DNA of 64,000 bases. Source: Alphaproteobacteria bacterium (lineage in GTDB: Bacteria > Pseudomonadota > Alphaproteobacteria > UBA828). This document shows, in pieces, positions 13,548 through 24,370 of this stretch. Position 1 is the stretch's first letter; each line of letters starts with the position of its first letter. The notes under the pieces are model-generated. The model was not told where the DNA came from. It saw only the letters and a program-made list of their open reading frames with translations, and ran no database searches. The position numbers were made by a program, and so were the translations under genes. The stretch spans positions 124,001 to 188,000 of the forward strand of contig JAJDUK010000031.1 of assembly GCA_022826665.1 (NCBI GenBank). The letters run 5' to 3'.

Positions 13548-14006
13548 ATGCTGCGACCGCAGCTGGAGGAGGCGCTCAAGCGTGCCATGAAGGCGCGCGA
13601 AAAGTGCCGGGTCGCGACCATCAGGCTGATCCTGGCAGCGCTCAAGGATCGCGACATTGCTGAGCGCGGCAAGGGCAACGGAGAACTGGAAGACAGCCAA
13701 ATCCTGGCCCTGTTGCAGACGATGATTCGCCAACGACGCGAGAGTATCGAGCAGTATGAACGGGGCGGCCGGATCGACCTCGCCGAGCGCGAGGCCGAGG
13801 AAATCGCCGTGATCCAGACCTTCCTGCCGCCGGCGATCGAGGGCGACGATCTGGTCTCAGTTGTGCGCGGCGTCGTGGACGACCTGAATGCCAGCACAAT
13901 CAAGGACATGGGCCGCACGATGGCATGCCTGAAGCAAAAGTATTCGGGCCGTATGGACTTCGCCAAGGCGAGCGGGCTGGTGAGGGAGTTGCTCGCTTCC
14001 GGCTAA
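13548..14006 (+). CDS. yqeY: GatB/YqeY domain protein
   Basis: Helical protein related to the tail domain of the GatB amidotransferase subunit; cellular role not established, often encoded beside dnaG and rpoD as here. 152 residues with MLRPQLEEALKRAMKARE, a LRLILAALKDRDI-like helix, and the FLPPAIEGDDL motif. The ATG at 13548 is chosen over the one at 13542 because the GGGGG ribosome site sits six bases before it; the upstream ATG would touch that site. dnaG follows after 138 nt on the same strand. Confidence 0.9.
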   Translation: MLRPQLEEALKRAMKAREKCRVATIRLILAALKDRDIAERGKGNGELEDSQILALLQTMIRQRRESIEQYERGGRIDLAEREAEEIAVIQTFLPPAIEGDDLVSVVRGVVDDLNASTIKDMGRTMACLKQKYSGRMDFAKASGLVRELLASG

Positions 14007-14144
14007 TTTTAAGGCAGCCGGCAGGATTGGTGGGCCGGCGGAAAGTGATCTGCTCCTCGGGAATGGGTCGTCCCGTGAGGGATAGACAGGCTGGGAAACG
14101 GGCGCTGACCGCGCCATGATGAGCGCTTAGCCGGGCGTGAGGGG

Positions 14145-15971
14145 ATGACGTTCCCACCGAGTTTTCTGGACGAGATTCGCGCGCGCGTTCCGCTGGAAGG
14201 CGTGATCGGCAAACGCGTGCGGCTGGTGCGCCGCGGGCGCGAAATGATCGGCCTCTGCCCCTTCCACAAGGAGAAGACGCCCTCTTTCACCGTAAACGAG
14301 GAGAAGGGCTTCTTCCACTGCTTCGGCTGCGGCGCCCACGGCGACGTCATCGGCTTCCTCATGCGCGACGAGGGCCTCCCCTTCCCGGAGGCGGTGGAGC
14401 GCCTGGCAGGCGATGCGGGCCTGGCACTCCCCGCGCGCGATCCGCGCGCCGAGGCGCGGGAGAAGGAGCGGCACTCGCTCTACGGTGTGACCGAGGCTGC
14501 GGCCGCCTGGTTCGAGTCCGAGCTGGCGGGGCAGCGCGGCGCGGCGGCGCGGCGCTATCTCGACGCGCGCGGCGTGGATGAGGAGACCCGCGCACACTTC
14601 CGTATCGGCTTCGCGCCCGACAGCCGCACCGCGCTCCGCACCGCGCTGGAGGGCGACGGCGTGCCCGAAGCCATGATGCTGTCGGCCGGTCTCGTCATCG
14701 CGCCGGAGGATGGCGGCACGCCCTACGATCGCTTTCGGGGTCGGATCATCTTCCCCATCTGCGACCGGCGCGGCCGGGTTGTCGCCTTCGGCGGCCGGGC
14801 GTTGGGCGAGCGCCAGCCCAAGTATCTCAACTCGCCGGAGACGCCGCTCTTCGCCAAGGGCAGCCTGCTCTACGGCCAACATCTCGCCGCTCCCGCCGCC
14901 CGCAAGGCGAACCGGGTGATCGCGGTCGAGGGCTACATGGACGTAATCGCGCTGCATCAGGCGGGCATCACCGAGGCCGTGGCGCCGCTCGGCACCGCGC
15001 TTACCGAACAGCAGTTGGAAGCACTCTGGCGGCTCGCGGAGGATCCGGTGCTCTGCTTCGACGGCGACGAGGCCGGCGCCCGCGCCGCCGCACGTGCCGT
15101 CGAGCGAGCCTTGCCTCAGCTCAGCGCGAAGCGCTCGCTGCGGTTCGCGACGCTTCCCACCGGCCAGGACCCCGACACGATGGTGCGCGATCGCGGCCGC
15201 CGGGCGATGGCCGAGATCGTCGCCGCTGCGATCCCGCTCTCCGACCAGCTCTGGAAGATGGCGGCGGGCGGGCGCACGCTCGAAACGCCCGAGACGCGGG
15301 CCCGGGTCAACAAGCAGCTCCAGGACCATGTCGCGCGAATTCCCGATCGCGATCTCGGCTTCCGCTATATGGAGGATTACCGGCAGCGCCTGCGGCTGCC
15401 GTGGCAGGGGCGGCGGCAGGGCGGCGCGCCATCGTTCGTTGCCCCCGAGCCGCCGGTGCGGCGCGGCGAGGCGCTCGGCGCCGGCGGGCAAGGCATCGCG
15501 CAGCCCCGCGAGCGCGCCTTGCTCCAGCTCCTGCTCAGCTTCCCCGCATTGGCGCTGGAGCAGCACGAGGCGCTGGCTGGGCTCCACCTGGAAACGCCCC
15601 GATTCGCGGCCGTCGTCGCCGCGCTGATCGACTGGGCCGAGTCGGGACCCGAGCCGGAGAGTTCGGATCTCCGCGCGACCCTCGCGGCTCAGGACCTGGA
15701 CGATGTGGTCGAGGAGCTGGTGGGGCAGGACGCTCAATTTCTCGACAGGCCGACCGGTATCGACCACGCGCGTGATCTGTTCGTGGATGCCCTGAAGAGG
15801 CAGCACCAGCGCCTCGAAGAGCAGGCGACGCGAGCTGAGGCCGAAGCTGCACACACCGACGAAGAGGCATGGGAGCAAACCCGCGAGCGGATTCTGCGTC
15901 TTCAGGAGACCGCGAAGGCGGAGACGGACATACCCGATTTGGGCGTTTCACCGAGGGCAAGCGGGGCGTAG
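14145..15971 (+). CDS. dnaG: DNA primase DnaG
   Basis: Synthesises RNA primers for replication. 608 residues: CHC2 zinc-binding domain (CPFHKEKTPSF, then FHCFGCGAHGD, residues about 40-65), the core with the TOPRIM fold (AVEGYMDVIALHQAG around 265 and CFDGDEAGARAA around 305), and a C-terminal DnaB-interacting helical domain rich in charged residues. It sits between yqeY and rpoD, the conserved macromolecular-synthesis arrangement. A long antisense open frame on the minus strand is a codon-bias shadow. Confidence 0.97.
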   Translation: MTFPPSFLDEIRARVPLEGVIGKRVRLVRRGREMIGLCPFHKEKTPSFTVNEEKGFFHCFGCGAHGDVIGFLMRDEGLPFPEAVERLAGDAGLALPARDPRAEAREKERHSLYGVTEAAAAWFESELAGQRGAAARRYLDARGVDEETRAHFRIGFAPDSRTALRTALEGDGVPEAMMLSAGLVIAPEDGGTPYDRFRGRIIFPICDRRGRVVAFGGRALGERQPKYLNSPETPLFAKGSLLYGQHLAAPAARKANRVIAVEGYMDVIALHQAGITEAVAPLGTALTEQQLEALWRLAEDPVLCFDGDEAGARAAARAVERALPQLSAKRSLRFATLPTGQDPDTMVRDRGRRAMAEIVAAAIPLSDQLWKMAAGGRTLETPETRARVNKQLQDHVARIPDRDLGFRYMEDYRQRLRLPWQGRRQGGAPSFVAPEPPVRRGEALGAGGQGIAQPRERALLQLLLSFPALALEQHEALAGLHLETPRFAAVVAALIDWAESGPEPESSDLRATLAAQDLDDVVEELVGQDAQFLDRPTGIDHARDLFVDALKRQHQRLEEQATRAEAEAAHTDEEAWEQTRERILRLQETAKAETDIPDLGVSPRASGA

Positions 15972-16020
15972 CCGCACACCCGGCTCCATCGACCTTGCTA
16001 TGCCGCCAGTCAAGGTGCGC

Positions 16021-16084
16021 TTGACACTCGCTCGCGGGTTTTTCAGACTGGTTCGCGTAGGGGAGGCTTGACCCGGACGCCTCC
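16021..16084 (+). promoter_or_regulatory. Possible promoter and hairpin upstream of rpoD
   Basis: A consensus TTGACA (16021-16026) is followed 17 nt later by the poor -10 CAGACT, so the promoter call is weak; the preceding C makes CTTGAC, which also fits the -35 of RpoH promoters. Downstream, GGAGGC (16062-16067) and GCCTCC (16079-16084) form a six-base stem. The whole 238-nt dnaG-rpoD gap holds no other feature I can see. Confidence 0.3.
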
Positions 16085-16209
16085 GACCCCACATCACCCC
16101 AATCGGGCGCGAGCGGCGCAGGTGCGCCCCGAACCGTCCGCTGGGTCCAGCGCGTGCGCGAGCCCGAGCGGTGCCCGCCCGATCCCGAGGTCTGGAAAGG
16201 AAGAGCCGC

Positions 16210-18198
<1,989 letters not shown>

Positions 18199-18214
18199 GC
18201 CTTGGGGTCGAAGG

Positions 18215-18290
18215 GGCGCCGCGAAAAATACAAATTTGCAAAACGAACCCAATTTCTCATAACCCATTGATCTGATTGTATAATAGGGCG
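18215..18290 (+). promoter_or_regulatory. AT-rich island after rpoD with a TATAAT box
   Basis: About 75 nt after rpoD are far richer in A+T than the surroundings (for example AAAAATACAAATTTGC and CCAATTTCTCATAACCC). It contains a perfect TATAAT at 18279-18284 without a recognisable -35, which could drive the transporter gene starting about 90 nt later. Part of it resembles a short AT-rich insertion. No terminator hairpin for rpoD was seen. Confidence 0.35.
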
Positions 18291-18370
18291 GACGACAGCG
18301 CTATGGACTGGCGTTCGGGCCGTCTCCCGGCCGCGTGCTATGGTCTCTCGGCAACGGCATGGTGAGCGAC

Positions 18371-19309
18371 ATGGCGCCTGGCGAGCCGACGACCCCACAA
18401 GAATCGTCGCTGCCGTCGCGTCGGCACCAGTTCGTCTCCTTCGCGCTCCTCATCGTCTGCGGCGGCACCTTCGGGCTGATCTTCTCGGCCAACAAGATCG
18501 CCGTCACCGGGGGCATTCCGTTCTTCGCCTACGTCTTCTGGCAGACGCTCGGCGGCGGCCTCGTGCTGTTGCTGCTTGCCGGCGCGTTCCGCCGGCGCCC
18601 GCGCCTGAGCTGGCCCCATGTCAGGGCCTATTTCGTGATCGGCTTCTTCACGCTGGCCTTTCCCTTCGTTCTCCTGGCCTTCATCGCGCCCAAGCTGCCG
18701 GCCGGGGTAATCAGCCTGGGCGGCACGCTCAGCCCGACCATCACCTATATCCTGGCGCTGGCGCTCGCGATGGATCGCTTTCGCTGGCTCCGGATCGGCG
18801 GCATCTCGCTCGGGCTCGCTGGCGTTCTGCTGGTGGTGCTGCCGGAGACGAGCCTCCCCGAACCTGGCATGGCCGGCTGGGTGCTGCTCAGCCTGCTGGT
18901 CCCGGTCAGCTACGCCTCCGGTACGATCGCGGCCGCCCGCCTCGCGCCGGCTGACGGCGATTCGCTCACCACGGGCAGCGGGTTGCTCTTCGCCTCGTCG
19001 ATCATGGTCTTCCCCTTCATGGCGGGGAGCGGGCAGTGGTGGTTCTTCTCCGGCCCGATGAGCGACGCCGACTGGGCGCAGATCGGCGCCGTTCTGATCA
19101 ACGCCGCGTTCTTTTATCTGCTCCTGGAGATCGTCAGGCGCGCCGGGCCGGTCTTCTTCTCGACACAGAACTATGTCGCCACGCTGGCGGGCATCGGCTG
19201 GGGAATTCTGATTCTGGCCGAGAGCCACAGCGTCTACATCTGGGGCGCGCTCGCGCTGCTCTTCGCCGGTCTCTTTCTGGTGACCCGCCGCGGGCCGCGC
19301 GCCGCGTAG
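18371..19309 (+). CDS. EamA-type transporter of the DMT superfamily
   Basis: Inner-membrane permease of the drug/metabolite superfamily, 312 residues with about ten hydrophobic segments in two EamA repeats (first repeat about 25-150, second about 165-305). The motif GLIFSANKIAVTGGIPFFAY near the first helix and LGGTLSPTITYILALALAM at the end of the first repeat are typical. The substrate cannot be told from sequence; relatives export metabolites or amino acids. ATG 18371 is chosen because GGTGAG lies just before it; ATG 18359 and GTG 18335 are alternatives. It is convergent with the next gene. Confidence 0.88.
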   Translation: MAPGEPTTPQESSLPSRRHQFVSFALLIVCGGTFGLIFSANKIAVTGGIPFFAYVFWQTLGGGLVLLLLAGAFRRRPRLSWPHVRAYFVIGFFTLAFPFVLLAFIAPKLPAGVISLGGTLSPTITYILALALAMDRFRWLRIGGISLGLAGVLLVVLPETSLPEPGMAGWVLLSLLVPVSYASGTIAAARLAPADGDSLTTGSGLLFASSIMVFPFMAGSGQWWFFSGPMSDADWAQIGAVLINAAFFYLLLEIVRRAGPVFFSTQNYVATLAGIGWGILILAESHSVYIWGALALLFAGLFLVTRRGPRAA

Positions 19310-19339
19310 CGCGGGCGCGACGACGGTGAGGTTTCCGGT

Positions 19340-20098
19340 CTAGGGCTCCGCGACGAGTTCCAGCAGGCGCTGGGTCAGGAGCTCGCCCTCGGGCCAATCC
19401 AGGCCCCGGTCGGCGAGATAGCGGCGCACGGCGCTGTGAGTCTGTTCGCCGGGAATGCCGTCCGCCGGCCCCGGGTCGTAGCCGTGGGCGGCGAGCCGCC
19501 GCTGCAGGGTCTCGACCTGGCGCTCGGAGAGAATCAAGGTGGCCGCCGCCGACCGGATCGGCGCTTCCTCCGGGCTCGGCGTGAAAGCGCGGGCGTGGGC
19601 TTGCGCGGCCTCAAGCTCGTCTTCCTCGAGCAGCGGCGTCAGTTGGGCAGCGGCGTCGGCCGCCTGCTCCCGCTCCGCGCCCTCGCCGAGTCGCGCCGCA
19701 ACCTCCAGCCAGAAAAGCGCCTGCGCCACGTCCTGCGGCACGCCGCGCCCAACCTGGTGAAGCAGCGCCAGATTGTACTGCGCCCGAACCATGCCCTGCC
19801 TGGCGGCCCGTTCGTACCAGCCGGCAGCCTCGGCCGGAGCCTCGGTCACGCCCCGGCCGGTCTCGTGCAGGAGGCCCAGGTTGAACTGCGCCAGCGCGTC
19901 GCCGTCCTCGGCGAGCGGGCGCCAAATGTTGGCCGCCTCAGAATAGTCGCCGGCCTCGAAGGCTGCGGCGCCTTCGGCCAGCAGGTCGGCCGCAGTCGCC
20001 GGCCCCGCCGCCGACGCCCACAGAGCTGCGGCCGCGAGGAGCGGAGCGACCGACGCGAACGCGCGCCTAACGACTCGGATTGCAGGATTTGGTGTCAC
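19340..20098 (-). CDS. Secreted Sel1-repeat protein with peptidoglycan-binding domain
   Basis: 252 residues. A signal peptide occupies about 1-36 (hydrophobic LLAAAALWASAA, cleavage after ATA). Three Sel1/TPR-like repeats follow (YSEAANIWRPLAEDGDALAQ, AAGWYERAARQGMVRAQ, ALFWLEVAARLGEGAE; about 50-155), then a C-terminal domain resembling PG_binding_1 (VETLQRRLAAHGYDPGPADG to the end). It is likely periplasmic and may act as a scaffold at the cell wall; a precise role is not known. The start is GTG (20096-20098), the only start that includes the signal sequence. Confidence 0.85.
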   Translation of the reverse strand: MTPNPAIRVVRRAFASVAPLLAAAALWASAAGPATAADLLAEGAAAFEAGDYSEAANIWRPLAEDGDALAQFNLGLLHETGRGVTEAPAEAAGWYERAARQGMVRAQYNLALLHQVGRGVPQDVAQALFWLEVAARLGEGAEREQAADAAAQLTPLLEEDELEAAQAHARAFTPSPEEAPIRSAAATLILSERQVETLQRRLAAHGYDPGPADGIPGEQTHSAVRRYLADRGLDWPEGELLTQRLLELVAEP

Positions 20099-20184
20099 GG
20101 CGTCGCAACATTATCCCGATTCTCGCGGCGGGCAATAGAAAGCAGCCCTACGCCATGTTTGCCGAGTCTTGCGTCATGCCCGTC

Positions 20185-20213
20185 GGGCCATGACCCTGGC
20201 GAGACATGCGGGC
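20185..20213. repeat. Solitary end of the 53-kb inverted-repeat element
   Basis: These 29 nt (GGCCATGACCCTGGCGAGA then CATGCGGGCT) match the right end of the element at 52838-53101 (GGCCGTGACCGTGGTGAGA then AATGCGGGCT) with about five differences. No partner end could be found within the 175-nt gap between the Sel1 gene and the amidase, so this is a fragment or a solo end. It lies about 60 nt upstream of the amidase. Confidence 0.6.
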
Positions 20214-20273
20214 TAGAATGCGGCGCGCCGTTCGGGCACCACCCAGCGGCATTGGGAAGCAAGGGAGAGCAGA

Positions 20274-21845
20274 ATGCCGACAGGTCCAGTACCGCCGAGC
20301 GCAAAGAAGGTTCAGGAATTGGCCGAGTCGTTCGGCTTCACCATGAGCGACGCCGACGCCGACCTCTACAGCGAGATGATGGCGGGCACGCTGCAGAGCT
20401 ACCGCCGTCTCGACGCGATGCAGGAGACCAAGCCGCCGGTGAAATATCCGCGCGCTGGCTCCTACCGGCCGGGGCCGGAGGAGGATCCCTACAACGCCTG
20501 GTACGTGAAGGGCGAGATCAGGGGCGCGGCGGACGGCGTGCTCGCCGGCAAGCGGGTCGGCATCAAGGATGCAATCTGCGTCGCGGGCTTCCCCATGATC
20601 AACGGCGCCAAGGGGATGGAAGGCTACATCCCCGACATCGACGCCACCGTGGTGACGCGCGTGCTCGATGCCGGCGGGACCATCCTCGGCAAGACCAACA
20701 GCGAGGACTGCTCGTTCTCGGGCGGCAGCCACACCTCCGCCTACGGTCCCGTGCGCAACCCGCACAAGCCGACCCATTCCACCGGCGCGTCCTCCAACGG
20801 CAACGGCGCCGCCGTCGCGGCCGGCGATGTCGACGCGACCATCGGCGGCGATCAGGGCGGCTCGATCCGCATCCCGGCGAGCTGGAGCGGCATCGTCGGC
20901 CTGAAGCCGACCTACGGCCTCGTGCCCTACACCGGCGCCATGATGATCGAGATGACCATGGACCACCTCGGCCCCATGGCCGACACGGTCGAGAATGCCG
21001 CCCGCATGCTCACCGCCATCGCCGGCGAAGACCCGTTGGATCCGCGTCAACGGGGGATGATCCCGGCGGGGTTGGACATGGATTACGTCACCGGCCTCGA
21101 TGCGGGCTGCAAGGGTATCAAGATCGGCGTGCTCAAGGAGGGCTTCGACCAGGGCGCCGGCGAGGAGACTTGGGGCGATACCGGGCTGCCACCGGGCGAT
21201 AAGGTGGTGTCGGACAGCGTCCGTGCAGCCATCGAGCGCCTCGCGGGAGAAGGCGCCGAGGTGACCGAGGTCTCCAACCCGCGCCACGAGGACGCTTACC
21301 ACGTCTGGGTGCCGATGTGCGTGGAGGGCGCGCAGGCGGTCATGCTGAAGGGCAACAACACCGGTACCAACTGGCGGGGCTTCTACAACACCCAGCTGCT
21401 CGACAACGTGGCGAAGGGCTCTCGCGCCAGGCCCAACGACATGGGCGTGATGGTGAAGTACGTGCTGCTCTTCGGCGAATACATGCAGTCGGACTATTAC
21501 GGCCGCTACTACGCCAAGGCGCAGAACATCCGGGGCCAGATCGTGCAGAGCTACGACGACCTGCTGGAATCATGCGACGTGCTGGTGATGCCGTCCACGG
21601 CGATCCTGCCGACGCCGATCCCCGACAACGACGCGCCGCTCAAGGAGCGCATCATTCGTACGCTGGACATGATCCACAACACCTGCCAGTTCGACGTGAC
21701 CGGGCATCCGGCGATCTCGGTGCCGTGCGGCGTCCACGACGACCTGCCCATCGGCTGCATGATCGTCGGCCGCCACTTCGAGGACGCGAAGGTGCTCCAG
21801 GTCGCAGCGGCGCTGGAGGCCGCGAAGGACTGGAAGACCTGCTGA
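20274..21845 (+). CDS. Amidase signature family hydrolase
   Basis: 523-residue amidase that should hydrolyse an amide to acid and ammonia in the cytoplasm. The catalytic Lys/cis-Ser/Ser triad is visible: K98 in GIKDAI, S173 in GASSNGNGAA and S197 in GGDQGGSIR, the 24-residue spacing of the family. Length and the GYIPDIDATVVTRVLDAGG segment resemble the nitrile-hydratase-associated and enantioselective amidases of actinobacteria and rhizobia, but no nitrile hydratase genes are present here. The substrate is unknown. ATG 20274 follows an AGGGAGAGCAGA ribosome site. It is alone on its strand, convergent with the molybdoenzyme. Confidence 0.92.
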   Translation: MPTGPVPPSAKKVQELAESFGFTMSDADADLYSEMMAGTLQSYRRLDAMQETKPPVKYPRAGSYRPGPEEDPYNAWYVKGEIRGAADGVLAGKRVGIKDAICVAGFPMINGAKGMEGYIPDIDATVVTRVLDAGGTILGKTNSEDCSFSGGSHTSAYGPVRNPHKPTHSTGASSNGNGAAVAAGDVDATIGGDQGGSIRIPASWSGIVGLKPTYGLVPYTGAMMIEMTMDHLGPMADTVENAARMLTAIAGEDPLDPRQRGMIPAGLDMDYVTGLDAGCKGIKIGVLKEGFDQGAGEETWGDTGLPPGDKVVSDSVRAAIERLAGEGAEVTEVSNPRHEDAYHVWVPMCVEGAQAVMLKGNNTGTNWRGFYNTQLLDNVAKGSRARPNDMGVMVKYVLLFGEYMQSDYYGRYYAKAQNIRGQIVQSYDDLLESCDVLVMPSTAILPTPIPDNDAPLKERIIRTLDMIHNTCQFDVTGHPAISVPCGVHDDLPIGCMIVGRHFEDAKVLQVAAALEAAKDWKTC

Positions 21846-21888
21846 TCGCTAACGGATGAGGGGCGTCGCCGCTCGCCGAGGTGGCGCC

Positions 21889-23976
21889 CTAGTTCGCCGG
21901 CCGCGCCCAGATGGCGGTGTCGTGGAACACCGCGCCACCGTTGGGATAGCCGGGGTCGGCCGAGGTCAGTGTGTTGATCCCGAGCCCTTCCTCGAACGCG
22001 GTATTGGGCCAGATGCTCTCGACGATGACGGTGCCGCGCTGCTGGCCATGCGTGGTGCCGTTGGCCCTGCCGTTGCCATTCGCGATGCGCGCGTGAAGCA
22101 GGATCGAGCCGCGCCGGTTGCCGATGCGGACGCGGTCGCCGTCCTCGAAGCCGAGGTCGCGGGCATCGCCGGGGTGGAAGAGGGCGGAGGGCCTGGTCTC
22201 CTTGGCTATGCTGGTGGGCGTCTCCGTAAAGCTCGAGTTGAGGTAGTTGTGCGCGGGTGCGGTGACGAGGCGGAAGGGATGCTCCGCGTCCGGCGCCTCG
22301 GTCACTGCCATGTGGTCGGGGAAGGCGGGCATCTCAGCCCCGCGCGGGTTCATCCTGGTCCAGTCCGGCTTGAAGCGGAACCGCCCGTCCGGCCAGCCGA
22401 AGCCGTTCAGGTGATGGGCGCTCTCGAAGTCCGGCATGCAATCCTTCCAGCGCTCGGCCTTGAGCGTCGCCGCATCGGGGTGGCCTGAGCGCTTGAGCGT
22501 CGCGTCGATCAGCTCCCATGCTGTCATGTCGAAGCCCGGATGCTCGGCGCCGAGCCGCTTGGCGAGCGCGCGGATCATATCGTGGTTGGAGCGCGTCTCG
22601 GCATAAGGCTCGATCACCTTGGCGCCCATCAGCAGGTAGCTGTGGCCGCCGCCCACGTAGATGTCGTCATGCTCCAGGAAGGTCGTCGCCGGCAGCACGA
22701 TGTCGGCGTAGCGCGCGGTGTCGGTCATGAACTGCTCGTGCACGGCGAGGAAGAGGTCCTCGCGCAGCAGTCCCTCGCGCACCTTGGCCGATTCCGGTGC
22801 CACCGCGGCTGGATTGACGTTCTGCATGACGATGGCGGTGACCGGCGGGCCGTCGCCGAGGTCGGTGGGGTCTCCGGTCAGCACCGGGCCGATGCGTGAC
22901 ATGTCGAGAAGCCGCACCGAGCGGTCTCTGGCGTCGAGCCCCTCGATCAAAGTGGGATCGACGCCGTAGACGCTCTTGTTGGTGTGCATCGCGCCGCCGC
23001 CCTCGTACTGCCAGGCGCCGGTGACCGCCGCGATGCAGGAGGCTGCGTGCATGTTGGCGGCTCCGTTGCGCGAGCGGGTGAAGCCGTAGCCCAGGCGGAT
23101 GTAGGTGCGCTTGATGCGCCCGATCATGCGGGCGAGCGCCACGATCTCGGCGGCCGGAATGCCGGTGATGGCGGATGCCCACGCTGGGTCGCGGCTCGCG
23201 AGATGGGCCTCGAACTCGTCCGGGCAATCGGTGTAGCGCGCGAGGTAGTCGCGGTCGGCGAAGTCCTCGGCGAAGAGCACGTGCATGATGCCGCAGGCGA
23301 GCGCGCCGTCGGTGCCCGGCATCAGCGCCACGTGATGGTCGGCGACTTTGGCGGTCCGCGTCTCGTAGGGGTCGACCACCACGAGCGCCGCGTCCCGCGT
23401 CTTCCGCGCCTTCGCGATGTGGGTCATCACGTTGACCTGGGTGGAGGCCGGATTGCAGCCCCAGACGACGATCAGGTCCGCCTTCGCCATCTCGCGCGGG
23501 TCGGAGCCCACGTATGTGCCCACTCCGGCCCACCAGCCGTCGCTGGAAAGGCGCGAGCAGATGGTCTCGTCCTGCCGTGAATATTTCATCACGTGGCGCA
23601 GGCGGTTGATCCCGTCGCGCTGCACCAGGCCCATGGTGCCGGCGTAGTAGTAGGGCCAGACGGCCTCGGGGCCGTGCTTTTCCTCGGCGCGGACGAAGGC
23701 GTCTGCGATCAGGTCGAGCGCGTCGTCCCAGCCTATGGGGCGGAACGCGCCGGCGCCCTTCTCGCCGGTGCGCTGAAGCGGCTGAGCGAGGCGCCCCGGA
23801 TGGTGCACGCGCTCGGCGTAGCGCGCGACCTTGGCGCAGATGACGCCCGAGGTGTAGTCGTTCTCCCGCGCGCCCCTGACCGCGCCGATCCTGTCCGGCG
23901 CGAGCCGCTCGACCTCCAGCGCACAGGTCGACGGGCAGTCGTGGGGGCAGGCGGTGGCAACGAACTCGCTCGACAC
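21889..23976 (-). CDS. Molybdopterin (bis-MGD) oxidoreductase with N-terminal 4Fe-4S site
   Basis: 695-residue member of the DMSO-reductase/formate-dehydrogenase superfamily. The N-terminus has the 4Fe-4S pattern CPHDCPSTC followed by ICAK (Cys residues about 10-50), then the three Mo-cofactor domains and the C-terminal dinucleotide-binding domain (about 570-690). At the usual metal-ligand region the sequence is SRLSSDGWWAGVG, suggesting Ser rather than Cys or Sec, but I cannot be certain. No signal peptide, electron-transfer or membrane partner is adjacent, so it is probably cytoplasmic and its substrate is unknown. Start is GTG (23974-23976) eight bases after GGAGG. Confidence 0.88.
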   Translation of the reverse strand: MSSEFVATACPHDCPSTCALEVERLAPDRIGAVRGARENDYTSGVICAKVARYAERVHHPGRLAQPLQRTGEKGAGAFRPIGWDDALDLIADAFVRAEEKHGPEAVWPYYYAGTMGLVQRDGINRLRHVMKYSRQDETICSRLSSDGWWAGVGTYVGSDPREMAKADLIVVWGCNPASTQVNVMTHIAKARKTRDAALVVVDPYETRTAKVADHHVALMPGTDGALACGIMHVLFAEDFADRDYLARYTDCPDEFEAHLASRDPAWASAITGIPAAEIVALARMIGRIKRTYIRLGYGFTRSRNGAANMHAASCIAAVTGAWQYEGGGAMHTNKSVYGVDPTLIEGLDARDRSVRLLDMSRIGPVLTGDPTDLGDGPPVTAIVMQNVNPAAVAPESAKVREGLLREDLFLAVHEQFMTDTARYADIVLPATTFLEHDDIYVGGGHSYLLMGAKVIEPYAETRSNHDMIRALAKRLGAEHPGFDMTAWELIDATLKRSGHPDAATLKAERWKDCMPDFESAHHLNGFGWPDGRFRFKPDWTRMNPRGAEMPAFPDHMAVTEAPDAEHPFRLVTAPAHNYLNSSFTETPTSIAKETRPSALFHPGDARDLGFEDGDRVRIGNRRGSILLHARIANGNGRANGTTHGQQRGTVIVESIWPNTAFEEGLGINTLTSADPGYPNGGAVFHDTAIWARPAN

Positions 23977-24370
23977 GGTGCGTCCTCCTCGGGGCTGATG
24001 CCGGCCGCATCGCCGGCCCGGTGCCGGCGGGCAGCGATCCTCCCGATCCGAGTCCGCATCTTAGCCTGGAATTATCAGCACGGTCATGATCTGCCCCACT
24101 GATCCGTTCAACTCCCCGGACCAACCTGCGCTGTGCGGTGCGTCCAGAACGTGGATGACGCGCCCGGTTCACTTCGGTATGGCCGCGACTCGTTCCCCTA
24201 TGGCGAAGGACGGTCTTCGGGCGGCCTTCAAAACCAGGTTGATTGTGGGTCAGGCAGGTCCGAACCATACTTTGCGGGCTGCGACATTCTCTCGCCGAAA
24301 TTCCATGCGCAGGTTCGTCTGCGTTTCGGCGATTGTCGGCTTCAGGCGATAAATGCGGAGACCGCGACCA
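23977..24370. other. Divergent intergenic region
   Basis: 394 nt between the molybdoenzyme gene (minus) and the lipoprotein gene (plus). Short open frames cross it but none has a ribosome site or recognisable similarity. It is slightly less GC-rich than the flanking genes and must contain both promoters; no convincing -35/-10 pair was found. Confidence 0.4.

Noticed and set aside
24086-24352. 88-residue open frame in the gap before the lipoprotein
   Set aside because: No ribosome site, no recognisable similarity, and composition consistent with chance.
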